A stretch of 64,000 nucleotides of DNA from an uncultured Bacteroidales bacterium (GTDB lineage Bacteria; Bacteroidota; Bacteroidia; Bacteroidales; P3), in the NCBI GenBank assembly GCA_947168665.1, contig CAMVMX010000013.1:1-64000 (forward strand), read 5' to 3'. The notes under the pieces were generated by a model that did no database searches, was not told the origin of the DNA, and was given only the letters and a program-made list of their open reading frames with translations. Of this stretch, positions 50,329-58,030 are shown one piece after another. The position numbers and the translations under genes were made by a program. Position 1 is the first letter of the stretch. The number at the start of each line of letters is the position of its first letter.

Positions 50329-53148
50329 TTAGCGCGATAGTTTGTCTTTCAGGAAGAGGGCGGTGTAGGAGTCGGGGCAGTGGGCGAGGTCTTCGGGCGT
50401 TCCGGCGAAAACCACACGGCCACCGTCGCGTCCGCCTTCGGGCCCCATGTCGATGACCCAGTCGGCGACCTTGATGATATCGGGGTGGTGCTCGATGACG
50501 ACGATACTGTGGCCGCGCTCAATGAGACTGTTGAATGCGGAGATGAGTTTCTGGATGTCGTGGAAGTGGAGGCCGGTGGAGGGTTCGTCGAAGATGAAGA
50601 GTTTGGGCGAAGCGGTTTCGCCGCGGATGAGATAGGAGGCCAGCTTGACGCGCTGGGCTTCGCCGCCGCTGAGGGAACTGGAGGACTGTCCTAACTTGAG
50701 GTATCCCAGGCCGACATCCTGGAGGGGTTTGAGGCGGGCGAGGATGGAGGGATGCTGGTTAAAGAAGTCGATGGCTTGGTCGACAGTCATGTCCAGCACC
50801 TGCGAGATGTTGGTGTCGTTGTATAGCACTTCGAGGGTCTCTTCCTTGAAGCGGGTGCCGTGGCATTCTTCGCACACGAGGTGGAGGTCGGCCATGAACT
50901 GCATGCCCACGGTGACGTAGCCCTCGCCTTCGCACACTTCGCAGCGTCCCCCCTCGGTGTTGAAGGAGAAGTAGCCTGGCTTGTAGCCGCGGGCTTTGGC
51001 CAAGGGTTGCTGGGCGTAGAGCTGGCGGATTTCGTCATAGGCTTTCATGTAGGTGGCGGGGTTGCTGCGTGTGGAGCGGCCGATGGGATTTTGGTCTACC
51101 AGCTCGACTCCGGAGATGCGCTCCAGGTCGCCGGAAAGGCCGGCGCATTTGCCTATATAATCGGTTGCGCCGTCGAACCGTTTTTGCAGCACGTCGTAGA
51201 GTACCTGCTTGACGAGTGATGTTTTGCCCGACCCGCTGACCCCGGTGACGACGGTGAGGACACCCAGCGGGATGTCGACATCGACCAAGTGGAGGTTGTT
51301 GCAGTAGGCGCCGTGGATACTGATGCGGTCGCGCCAGCGGCGGCGGGAGGCTGGCAGGGGGATGGAGAGTTTGCCCAGCAGATATTGGGCGGTAAGGGAG
51401 TCGGCAGGAGGGTTTTCGACCAGTTGCTGCGGAGTTCCGGCAAAGACCACTTGGCCGCCAAGGCGTCCGGCCCCGGGGCCGATGTCGATTATGTAGTCGG
51501 CGGCCCGCATAATGTCCTCGTCGTGCTCGACGATGATGACGGTGTTGCCGAGGTCGCGGAGTTGCTTGAGGACGTGTATGAGGCGCTCGGTGTCGCGGGG
51601 GTGGAGGCCGATGGAGGGCTCGTCGAGAATGTACATGCTGCCCACCAGTGAGCTGCCCAGCGAGGTGGCGAGGTTGATGCGCTGTGATTCGCCGCCGCTG
51701 AGGCTGTTGGAGAGACGGCCGAGGGTGAGATAGCCCAGGCCTACGTCGAGCAGATAGCCCACTCGGCTTTTGAGTTCGGTGAGCAGCCGCTGCACCACTT
51801 TCTGCTCGTGGGGGGTGAGTACGCTGGGAACAGCCCCCTCGGCAGACGACGGAGCTGGGGAGGCGGTGATGGAGTCAAGCCAGAGTGCAAAGTCGGATAC
51901 AGGCATGTCGAGCAGCTCGGTGATGGAGCGGCCGCAGACCTTGACGTATGAAGCGTCTTTGCGCAGGCGCGAGCCGTTACAGTCGGGGCAGGTGGTTTTG
52001 CCGCGGTAGCGCGACAGCATGACGCGGTATTGAATCTTATAGTTCTGGCTTTCGAGCCATTTGAAGAAGCCGTCGATGCCCTCCCACGACCCTTTGCCGT
52101 GCCACAGGATGGCACGCTGGGCGGCGGTGAGCTGGCAGTAGGGGGTGTGGATGGGGAAGTCCAGTTTGACAGAGAGCCGTATGAGGTGGTCCTTCCATTC
52201 ACTCATCTTCTCGCCCCGCCAGCACATGATGGCATCGTCGTAGACGGAGAGACTTTTGTTGGGGACGACGAGGTCTTCGCTGATACCCATCACATTGCCA
52301 TAGCCGCCGCAAGTGGGGCAAGCACCATAGGGGTTGTTGAAACTGAAAAAGTTGGGGTTGGGCTTCTCAAAGGTGATGCCGTCGGCCTCGAAACGGTTGC
52401 TGAACGGCTGGGTGCGGACGGTGCCGTCGGGGTCTTCGGTAAGGACCACACAGCTGCCGCGCCCTTCGAAAAAGGCAGTCTGGACAGACTCAGAGATGCG
52501 TGCCAGCTGGTCGTCGTCGCCTTGGCGCACTTTGATGCGGTCCACCAGGAGGGTGACATCGGTCTCGTCGTCGGCTCCAGAGGCGAGGAAGTCCTCTATG
52601 CGCACAATGGTGCCTTTCACGGCGATGCGGACAAAACCTTCCTGATGCAGCATCTCCAGCTGGGGCCGGAGTGAGTGGTCGGCATCAAGCAGCAGGGGGG
52701 CATAGAGAGTTATGCGGGTGTCGTCGGCAAAACTGTAGATATAATCCACCACGTCGCTCACAGAGTGGCGCTTCACCTCCACACCCGAAACGGGCGAATA
52801 CGTGCGGCCGATGCGGGCAAACAGCAGTTTCAGGTATTCGTATAGCTCGGTCGAGGTGCCTACCGTCGAGCGGGGATTGTTTGTGTTGACTTTCTGCTCG
52901 ATGGCCACGGCGGGCGAGATGTTCTCGATCAGGTCCACCTCCGGTTTGGCCATGCGCCCCAGAAACTGGCGGGCATAGCTCGAAAGGCTTTCCACATAGC
53001 GCCGCTGCCCTTCGGCATAGAGGGTGTCGAATGCCAGGCTCGATTTGCCCGACCCGCTGAGGCCGGTGATGACCACCAGTTTCCCTTGCGGAATGTCGAC
53101 CGATATGTTTTTTAGGTTGTTGACCCTCGCGCCGTGTATCTTTATCAT
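50329..53148 (-). CDS. uvrA: Excinuclease ABC subunit A
   Basis: This 939-aa tandem-ABC protein finds DNA lesions for nucleotide-excision repair with UvrB and UvrC. Walker A motifs are GLSGSGKS (29-36) and GVSGSGKT (about 640). Zinc-type cysteine pairs occur (CPTCGGYG, CPDCNGSRL, CEVCEGEG, CEECHGTRF), and both ABC signature segments (LSGGESQR and LSGGEAQR) are present. The length is standard. A -7 box and an 11-bp hairpin lie in the 5' leader; uvrB and uvrC are not in the window. LexA-type control is not visible. Confidence 0.97.
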   Translation of the reverse strand: MIKIHGARVNNLKNISVDIPQGKLVVITGLSGSGKSSLAFDTLYAEGQRRYVESLSSYARQFLGRMAKPEVDLIENISPAVAIEQKVNTNNPRSTVGTSTELYEYLKLLFARIGRTYSPVSGVEVKRHSVSDVVDYIYSFADDTRITLYAPLLLDADHSLRPQLEMLHQEGFVRIAVKGTIVRIEDFLASGADDETDVTLLVDRIKVRQGDDDQLARISESVQTAFFEGRGSCVVLTEDPDGTVRTQPFSNRFEADGITFEKPNPNFFSFNNPYGACPTCGGYGNVMGISEDLVVPNKSLSVYDDAIMCWRGEKMSEWKDHLIRLSVKLDFPIHTPYCQLTAAQRAILWHGKGSWEGIDGFFKWLESQNYKIQYRVMLSRYRGKTTCPDCNGSRLRKDASYVKVCGRSITELLDMPVSDFALWLDSITASPAPSSAEGAVPSVLTPHEQKVVQRLLTELKSRVGYLLDVGLGYLTLGRLSNSLSGGESQRINLATSLGSSLVGSMYILDEPSIGLHPRDTERLIHVLKQLRDLGNTVIIVEHDEDIMRAADYIIDIGPGAGRLGGQVVFAGTPQQLVENPPADSLTAQYLLGKLSIPLPASRRRWRDRISIHGAYCNNLHLVDVDIPLGVLTVVTGVSGSGKTSLVKQVLYDVLQKRFDGATDYIGKCAGLSGDLERISGVELVDQNPIGRSTRSNPATYMKAYDEIRQLYAQQPLAKARGYKPGYFSFNTEGGRCEVCEGEGYVTVGMQFMADLHLVCEECHGTRFKEETLEVLYNDTNISQVLDMTVDQAIDFFNQHPSILARLKPLQDVGLGYLKLGQSSSSLSGGEAQRVKLASYLIRGETASPKLFIFDEPSTGLHFHDIQKLISAFNSLIERGHSIVVIEHHPDIIKVADWVIDMGPEGGRDGGRVVFAGTPEDLAHCPDSYTALFLKDKLSR

Positions 53149-53213
53149 TGTTGATGAGTGTTAAGCATTTGAATAATTACCGCTGCACTGTTTCGCAGTA
53201 CACGTAAAACATA

Positions 53214-53251
53214 CTGGGATAGGGCTTTCGCCAATGGAGTCCCTATCCCAG
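53214..53251 (-). promoter_or_regulatory. 11-bp perfect hairpin at the 5' end of the uvrA leader
   Basis: CTGGGATAGGG (minus strand, 53251-53241) pairs with CCCTATCCCAG (53224-53214) over a 16-nt loop. The 5' arm begins about 4 nt from the likely transcription start, so the transcript would open with a strong stem. Confidence 0.6.
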
Positions 53252-53259
53252 GGCAACTG

Positions 53260-53267
53260 CAAAGATA
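53260..53267 (-). promoter_or_regulatory. -7 box (TATCTTTG) of uvrA
   Basis: An exact TAnnTTTG match 112 nt upstream of the uvrA ATG. TTTG lies 23 nt farther upstream (53294-53291), a slightly long spacing. Confidence 0.65.
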
Positions 53268-53978
53268 CACAAAAAAACGCAATTATCGCCCAAACCGGTG
53301 TGGATTTCTGCCGTAAGATTGTGGGCAAAGGCGGATGCAGAACTCTACAAGTATGGTTGTGCGGGCAATAGCCAGTATATTTGGGCAAAAGTCATGTCTT
53401 GGCAATGTCGGCCATTCGGAGTTCTTGACGGGTAAACGGGTGGTAGACAGGATATGCGATTGCCTCTCTCCTGTGTGTGGTCATAAATGGTTTTTGTGTG
53501 TAGGCGTCAGCGAATACGACCAAGCCGGCACGGAGCTGACATTAATCATCTGCAATAATTCATCACGATAATCATTCTTGATTGCTTCTTTTTTTACAGT
53601 GCGCAAGAAACAAAATACAAATAAACAAGAAACTAAAAAGAAAAAAAACAGTAGAGGAACTATTGGCGCTATTGGCCCTTTCAGGATAAATCAAAAAGAT
53701 TGCCTTTTGTACTTGCCGGTGTCGGACTCTGGGTGGCCTTCGCTTTCGAGGATTTCCTTGATGGATGCCTTTTCGCCCGGCAAAACGGTCATCAAGATTT
53801 CTGAGACATCAAGGTAGGCTCTGTCGTGGGCATGCGTTTGGCGGCCCGTCCGGGCCGGAAGCATTGTTTGTTGATTATGCTTGAGTGGCGCAACGGAGGG
53901 TGCGATATGGTGCGGCAGAGTGTTTGGCCTATTGTCAAGAGGGGTGCAGGGCGATGCGGGGATGGGTCTGGCGTATAC

Positions 53979-54010
53979 AGAAAAGCGCACCCAGACTGGT
54001 GGGTGCGCTT
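53979..54010 (-). terminator. Intrinsic terminator of fba
   Basis: Arms AAGCGCACCCA (53983-53993) and TGGGTGCGCTT (54000-54010) pair perfectly around a 6-nt loop, with TTTT following on the minus strand. It starts 22 nt after the fba stop codon. Confidence 0.82.
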
Positions 54011-54031
54011 GTGGGTTGTGTTGTATGACGG

Positions 54032-55030
54032 TCAGAGCTTGTCGTTGCTGCCGAGCACGTTGACGATTTTGTGGATGTACATCTTCTTCATGCTCTCGCG
54101 GGCGGGCTTGAGGTATTGGCGGGGGTCGAAGTGGTCGGGGTGCTCAGCCATGTGTTTGCGTATGGCGGCGGTCATGGCCAGACGGCTGTCGCTGTCGATG
54201 TTGATTTTGCAGACGGCGCTCTTGGCGGCTTTGCGCAACTGCTCTTCGGGGATGCCGACGGCGGCTTTGAGGGCTCCGCCATATTTGTTGATGGTGTCCA
54301 CCTCGTCCTGGGGCACGGAGCTGGAGCCGTGGAGTACGATGGGGAATCCGGGAAGTTTCTTCTCGACGGCTTCGAGCACGTCGAAGGCCAGTGGGGGAGG
54401 CACAAGGCGGCCGGTCTGGGGGTCGACAGTGCACTGCTCGGGTTTGAATTTGTAGGCGCCGTGGCTGGTGCCGATGCTGATGGCCAAGGAGTCGCAGCCG
54501 GTGCGGGTGGCGAAATCAATGACTTCTTCGGGTTTGGTGTAGTGGCTCACCTCGGACGACACTTCGTCCTCGACACCAGCCAGAACGCCGAGTTCGCACT
54601 CGACGGTGACATCGTACTTGTGGGCATATTCCACCACTTGGCGGGAAATCTTGATGTTCTCTTCGTAGGGCAGGGCGCTGCCGTCGTACATTACACTGCT
54701 GAAGCCCATGTCAATGCAGCTTTTGCAGGTCTCGAAGCTGTCGCCGTGGTCGAGGTGCAGAACGATTTGGGGGTTGGGGCAGCCCAGCTCCTTGGCATAC
54801 TCGACGGCGCCTTCGGCCATGTAGCGCAGGAGGGTCTGGTTGGCATAGTCGCGGGCGCCCTTGCTCACCTGCAGGATGACGGGGCTTTTGGTCTCGACTG
54901 CGGCCTGGATGATGGCCTGCATCTGCTCCATATTGTTGAAGTTGAAAGCGGGGATGGCATAGCCGCCGTCCACAGCTTTGGCGAACATTGCGCGGGTGTT
55001 CACCAGTCCTATTGATTTGTAGTCTACCAT
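54032..55030 (-). CDS. fba: Class II fructose-1,6-bisphosphate aldolase
   Basis: This 332-aa zinc-dependent aldolase of glycolysis and gluconeogenesis interconverts fructose-1,6-bisphosphate with dihydroxyacetone phosphate and glyceraldehyde-3-phosphate. It has the metal-binding LHLDHGDSF, the GFSSVMYDGS segment, a VECELG Glu, SIGTSHG and LHGSSSVP (second metal His and phosphate-binding Ser). The length and sequence fit the class II enzymes of Bacteroidetes. The gene has a consensus promoter and its own terminator, so it is transcribed alone. Confidence 0.95.
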   Translation of the reverse strand: MVDYKSIGLVNTRAMFAKAVDGGYAIPAFNFNNMEQMQAIIQAAVETKSPVILQVSKGARDYANQTLLRYMAEGAVEYAKELGCPNPQIVLHLDHGDSFETCKSCIDMGFSSVMYDGSALPYEENIKISRQVVEYAHKYDVTVECELGVLAGVEDEVSSEVSHYTKPEEVIDFATRTGCDSLAISIGTSHGAYKFKPEQCTVDPQTGRLVPPPLAFDVLEAVEKKLPGFPIVLHGSSSVPQDEVDTINKYGGALKAAVGIPEEQLRKAAKSAVCKINIDSDSRLAMTAAIRKHMAEHPDHFDPRQYLKPARESMKKMYIHKIVNVLGSNDKL

Positions 55031-55089
55031 ATTGATGTTGTTTTTATTTGAGTAATTGGGTTTTATATTCAGCCTGTTGAATGATTTTG

Positions 55090-55120
55090 CAAAGATACTA
55101 ATAATATTTAATACGGCAAA
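55090..55120 (-). promoter_or_regulatory. Consensus promoter of fba
   Basis: On the minus strand TTTG (55120-55117), 19 nt, then TATCTTTG (55097-55090): a full match. It lies between fba and ispE and gives a leader of about 55 nt. Confidence 0.85.
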
Positions 55121-55121
55121 A

Positions 55122-55919
55122 TTATTTTTTGAAAAGTCCGAATACGGCGGCTCCGCTGCCCGTCATGCAGGCATAGCTTGCGCCCCGGCGGTACATGTCC
55201 TCCTTTAGGGTCGCGATGGCGGGGTGGGCCGGAAACACTGAGGCTTCGAAGTCGTTTACGATGGTGTTGCGCCACTCGGCAACGGGCTGGCGCAAGGCTG
55301 TAGGCAGGTGTGGCCGGCGGCCGGGGGTGAGGTGGAGGCCGGCGTAGGCTTCGCGGGTGCTGACGTGTTCGTCGGGAGGTATTTCGATGACGATATTGTA
55401 GGCCGACAGGTCGAGGTCGAAAGGCGTGAGGCGGTCGCCGATGCCGGTGGCGTAGGCCGGCCGGTTCTGGATGAAAAAGGCGCAGTCGGCACCCAGCTGG
55501 GCGGCGCGGGCTTCGAGGTCGGGCACCGAGAGGCCGAGGGCATACAGCTGGTTGAGCATTTTGAGGGTGAAGGCGGCGTCGCTGCTGCCCCCTCCCAGTC
55601 CTGCGCCGAAGGGGATGTGCTTATGCAGCCGGATGGCGACGGGACCGATGCCGAACTCTTGCTGGAGGAGCTTGAAGGCTTTCATGCAGAGATTGTCGGC
55701 AGGCGGATTGTCGAGGGCAATGCCGTCCTGCGTCATGGTGGTCTCGCCGCTGGGGAGGAGGGCGATTTCCAGCTCGTCGCACAGTTGCGTCACGGGCAGG
55801 AAGACGGTTTCGAGGTCGTGGTAGCCGTCGGGCCGTTTGCCTACCACGTGGAGGCCGAGATTAATTTTGCAGTTGGGCCGGCTCAGCAGCCGGGGCGTCG
55901 GCGAGGCGTTCATAGGCAC
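55122..55919 (-). CDS. ispE: 4-diphosphocytidyl-2-C-methyl-D-erythritol kinase
   Basis: This 265-aa GHMP kinase acts in the non-mevalonate isoprenoid pathway, phosphorylating CDP-methylerythritol with ATP. It has the N-terminal substrate motif NCKINLGLHV with its Lys, the GHMP ATP loop PFGAGLGGGSSDAA, and a C-terminal MTGSGAAVFGLF. The ATG at 55919 lies 59 nt inside phoH; a second Met lies two codons later and still overlaps. No ATG outside the overlap keeps the KINLGL motif. It ends 2 nt before the fba promoter. Confidence 0.94.
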   Translation of the reverse strand: MPMNASPTPRLLSRPNCKINLGLHVVGKRPDGYHDLETVFLPVTQLCDELEIALLPSGETTMTQDGIALDNPPADNLCMKAFKLLQQEFGIGPVAIRLHKHIPFGAGLGGGSSDAAFTLKMLNQLYALGLSVPDLEARAAQLGADCAFFIQNRPAYATGIGDRLTPFDLDLSAYNIVIEIPPDEHVSTREAYAGLHLTPGRRPHLPTALRQPVAEWRNTIVNDFEASVFPAHPAIATLKEDMYRRGASYACMTGSGAAVFGLFKK

Positions 55920-56847
55920 GGATTATTTTGGTGACGAGGCTGTGGCGTATCACATCGGTGTTGTCGAGACGGATGATGGAGATGCCTTTGATGGATTCGA
56001 GGAGGCCGAGTGCTTGCACCAGTCCCGACTGCTGGTGGCGGGGGAGGTCAATCTGGGTGATGTCGCCCGTGATGACAAACTTGGCGTTGCGCCCCATGCG
56101 GGTGAGGAACATCTTGAGCTGTGCCGAGGTGGCATTCTGAGCTTCGTCGAGGATGACGAATGCGTTGTCGAGGGTGCGTCCGCGCATGAAGGCCAAAGGG
56201 GCAATCTCGATGGTGTTGTCCTCCCAGTAGGAGAGTAGTTTCTGCTGGGGAATCATGTCGCGCAGGGCGTCGTAAAGGGGCTGGAGGTAGGGGTCCAGTT
56301 TGTCGCGCAAGTCGCCGGGCAGGAATCCCAGGTTCTCGCCCGCCTCGACTGCCGGGCGGGTGAGGATGATGCGGCGGATTTCCTTGTTCTTCAGGGCACG
56401 GACGGCAAGGGCCACGGCGGTATAGGTCTTGCCCGTTCCCGCAGGACCGATGGCAAAGACCATGTCGTTCTCCTTGACAGCGCGGACCAGCCGCTGCTGG
56501 TTGGGTGTGCGGGCACGCACGAGCAGCCCGTTGCGGCCGTGGACTAAAATTTCGTCGTTGGTCTCGGCCTCGGGTGTGGAGCCGCCGTTCTCGAATATCT
56601 GCATGATGACAGACTCGTTGAGGCGTCCCACTTTGTCGTAGTAGGTCTTCATGGCCTGCAGTTTGCCTTCGAAATGGGTGATGTCGTCGGGATCGCCCAC
56701 CACTTTCAGCATGTCGCCGCGCACAATGATTTTCAGCTTCGGGAAAAGGATGCGGACAAAGTCGAGAATCTTGTCGTTGTCGCCCCAAAAGCGTGTGTAG
56801 TCAATCTCTTCGAGTGATATGATTTTTTCTGTAACGGGTTCTTCCAT
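55861..56847 (-). CDS. phoH: PhoH-like ATPase
   Basis: This protein of about 328 aa is read from MEEPVTEKIISLEEI. Walker A GPAGTGKT lies near 131-138, a conserved ILTRPAVEAGENLGFLPGD region follows, and Walker B is VILDEAQNA. PhoH/YbeZ proteins are P-loop ATPases linked to RNA metabolism and ribosome maturation. The frame is open 27 codons further upstream, but a TACCTTTG box at 56852-56859 overlaps that region, so the true start is 56847, probably with almost no 5' leader. The last 59 nt overlap ispE; a co-transcript is likely. Confidence 0.94.
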   Translation of the reverse strand: MEEPVTEKIISLEEIDYTRFWGDNDKILDFVRILFPKLKIIVRGDMLKVVGDPDDITHFEGKLQAMKTYYDKVGRLNESVIMQIFENGGSTPEAETNDEILVHGRNGLLVRARTPNQQRLVRAVKENDMVFAIGPAGTGKTYTAVALAVRALKNKEIRRIILTRPAVEAGENLGFLPGDLRDKLDPYLQPLYDALRDMIPQQKLLSYWEDNTIEIAPLAFMRGRTLDNAFVILDEAQNATSAQLKMFLTRMGRNAKFVITGDITQIDLPRHQQSGLVQALGLLESIKGISIIRLDNTDVIRHSLVTKIIRAYERLADAPAAEPAQLQN

Positions 56848-56851
56848 GCTG

Positions 56852-56859
56852 CAAAGGTA
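56852..56859 (-). promoter_or_regulatory. -7 box (TACCTTTG) of phoH
   Basis: A TAnnTTTG match whose 3' end is 5 nt before the phoH ATG. No TTG at the expected -33 position is evident. If used, the mRNA would be leaderless. Confidence 0.5.
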
Positions 56860-56902
56860 CAAAAGTTTTGTTACATGGTGGCGATTATTAAAAAAAAATG
56901 TG

Positions 56903-56910
56903 TATTTTTG
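56903..56910 (+). promoter_or_regulatory. -7 box (TATTTTTG) of the ROK kinase gene
   Basis: An exact TAnnTTTG match 36 nt before the ATG at 56946, following an A-run; the -33 element is not clear. Confidence 0.6.
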
Positions 56911-56945
56911 CATTCCATTGTAGAACAAAAAAACGCAAAAAGACT

Positions 56946-57956
56946 ATGCAGAATTCATACGCTATCGGAATTGATGTCGGAGGCACGAACACTGACATCG
57001 GATTGGTAAGAGACGACTCGAAAATTGTGTCCCGGAGCAGTATCCCCACGGGCAACTACTCCCTGCTGGAGCCATACGTGGCCGACATCATGGAGCAGAT
57101 TAGCGCCATGGTGGCGCAGGGCGACCCCGAAAAGGGAGTGAAGAGTATCGGGCTCAACGAACTCACGGGCATCGGAATTGGTGCACCCAACGGAAATTTC
57201 TATACCGGCTGTGTCGAGTGGGCCCCGAATCTGACCATCAAAGGCCTCTTGAATTTCGAGGAGGAATTCCACAAGTATGTCAGCATTCCTGTGGTGCTGA
57301 GCAACGATGCCAACGCGGCTGCCTATGGCGAATACGTTTATGGTGGAGCCAAATGGATGGATCATTTCATCATGATTACACTCGGCACCGGCGTGGGCAG
57401 CGGCATTGTCGTGGATGGCCGGCTGGTGCACGGCTCGACGGGTACGGCTGGCGAACTGGGCCACAATATCCTCATTCCCGATGGCCGCCGCTGCAGTTGC
57501 GGACGCAAAGGATGTCTGGAAGCCTACACTTCGGCCCGTGGCATTGTGCAGACTTATACCGAACTGCGCAAGGAAAAAGGCGTACCGGCCGAAGCTGCTC
57601 ACATGGCGGGCTGGATTGCCCCCGCCATCGAGGACAAGGACATCACCTGCAAGATGATTGGCGATGCCGCCAATGCCGGCGACCCGCTGGCCGTTGAGAC
57701 TTACCGCAAGGTGGGCGAATGGCTCGGTCTGGCCTGTGCCAACGCCTGCACTTTCTCCGCCCCGCAAGCCATATTCCTTATGGGCGGCCCCACCAAAGTC
57801 GGCGATCCGCTGCTCATCCCGCTGAAGGAGTCTTTTGAAGCCAATCTGCTGAATATCTATAAGGGCAAGTGCGAAATCCGTATGTCGCAGCTTGCCGCTA
57901 ACGAGGTGGCTATACTCGGCGCGGCAGCCCTCATCCGCCTCAAAACAACAAAATAG
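56946..57956 (+). CDS. ROK family glucokinase-like sugar kinase
   Basis: This 336-aa cytoplasmic kinase is read from MQNSYAIGIDVGGTN. It has the ATP phosphate-binding GIDVGGTNTD, the ROK region with catalytic Asp in LSNDANAAAYGE, GTGVGSGIV, and the HN...CSCGRKGCLE zinc-type motif of ROK enzymes. ROK kinases phosphorylate glucose, N-acetylglucosamine, mannose or related sugars; the length fits glucokinase-type members. A GH92 mannosidase gene follows 74 nt later on the same strand, so phosphorylating mannose or other sugars released by it is plausible but inferred. Confidence 0.92.
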   Translation: MQNSYAIGIDVGGTNTDIGLVRDDSKIVSRSSIPTGNYSLLEPYVADIMEQISAMVAQGDPEKGVKSIGLNELTGIGIGAPNGNFYTGCVEWAPNLTIKGLLNFEEEFHKYVSIPVVLSNDANAAAYGEYVYGGAKWMDHFIMITLGTGVGSGIVVDGRLVHGSTGTAGELGHNILIPDGRRCSCGRKGCLEAYTSARGIVQTYTELRKEKGVPAEAAHMAGWIAPAIEDKDITCKMIGDAANAGDPLAVETYRKVGEWLGLACANACTFSAPQAIFLMGGPTKVGDPLLIPLKESFEANLLNIYKGKCEIRMSQLAANEVAILGAAALIRLKTTK

Positions 57957-58030
57957 TGAAAAGGGACGGAAAGTGAATGAGCGAGTAGGCCATTACCCCA
58001 TCACGTATCACCAAAAACAGCGCATACAAA

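Larger units (their letters stand above)
53149..54031. other. 883-nt intergenic region between uvrA and fba
   Basis: It holds the uvrA leader and promoter (53149-53294) and the fba terminator (53979-54010). In between are about 680 nt of mixed composition with no gene I can support. A 99-codon minus ORF (53691-53990) overlaps the terminator and has no recognisable domain; its C-terminal 45 residues look more protein-like than the rest, so a remnant is possible. Confidence 0.55.
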
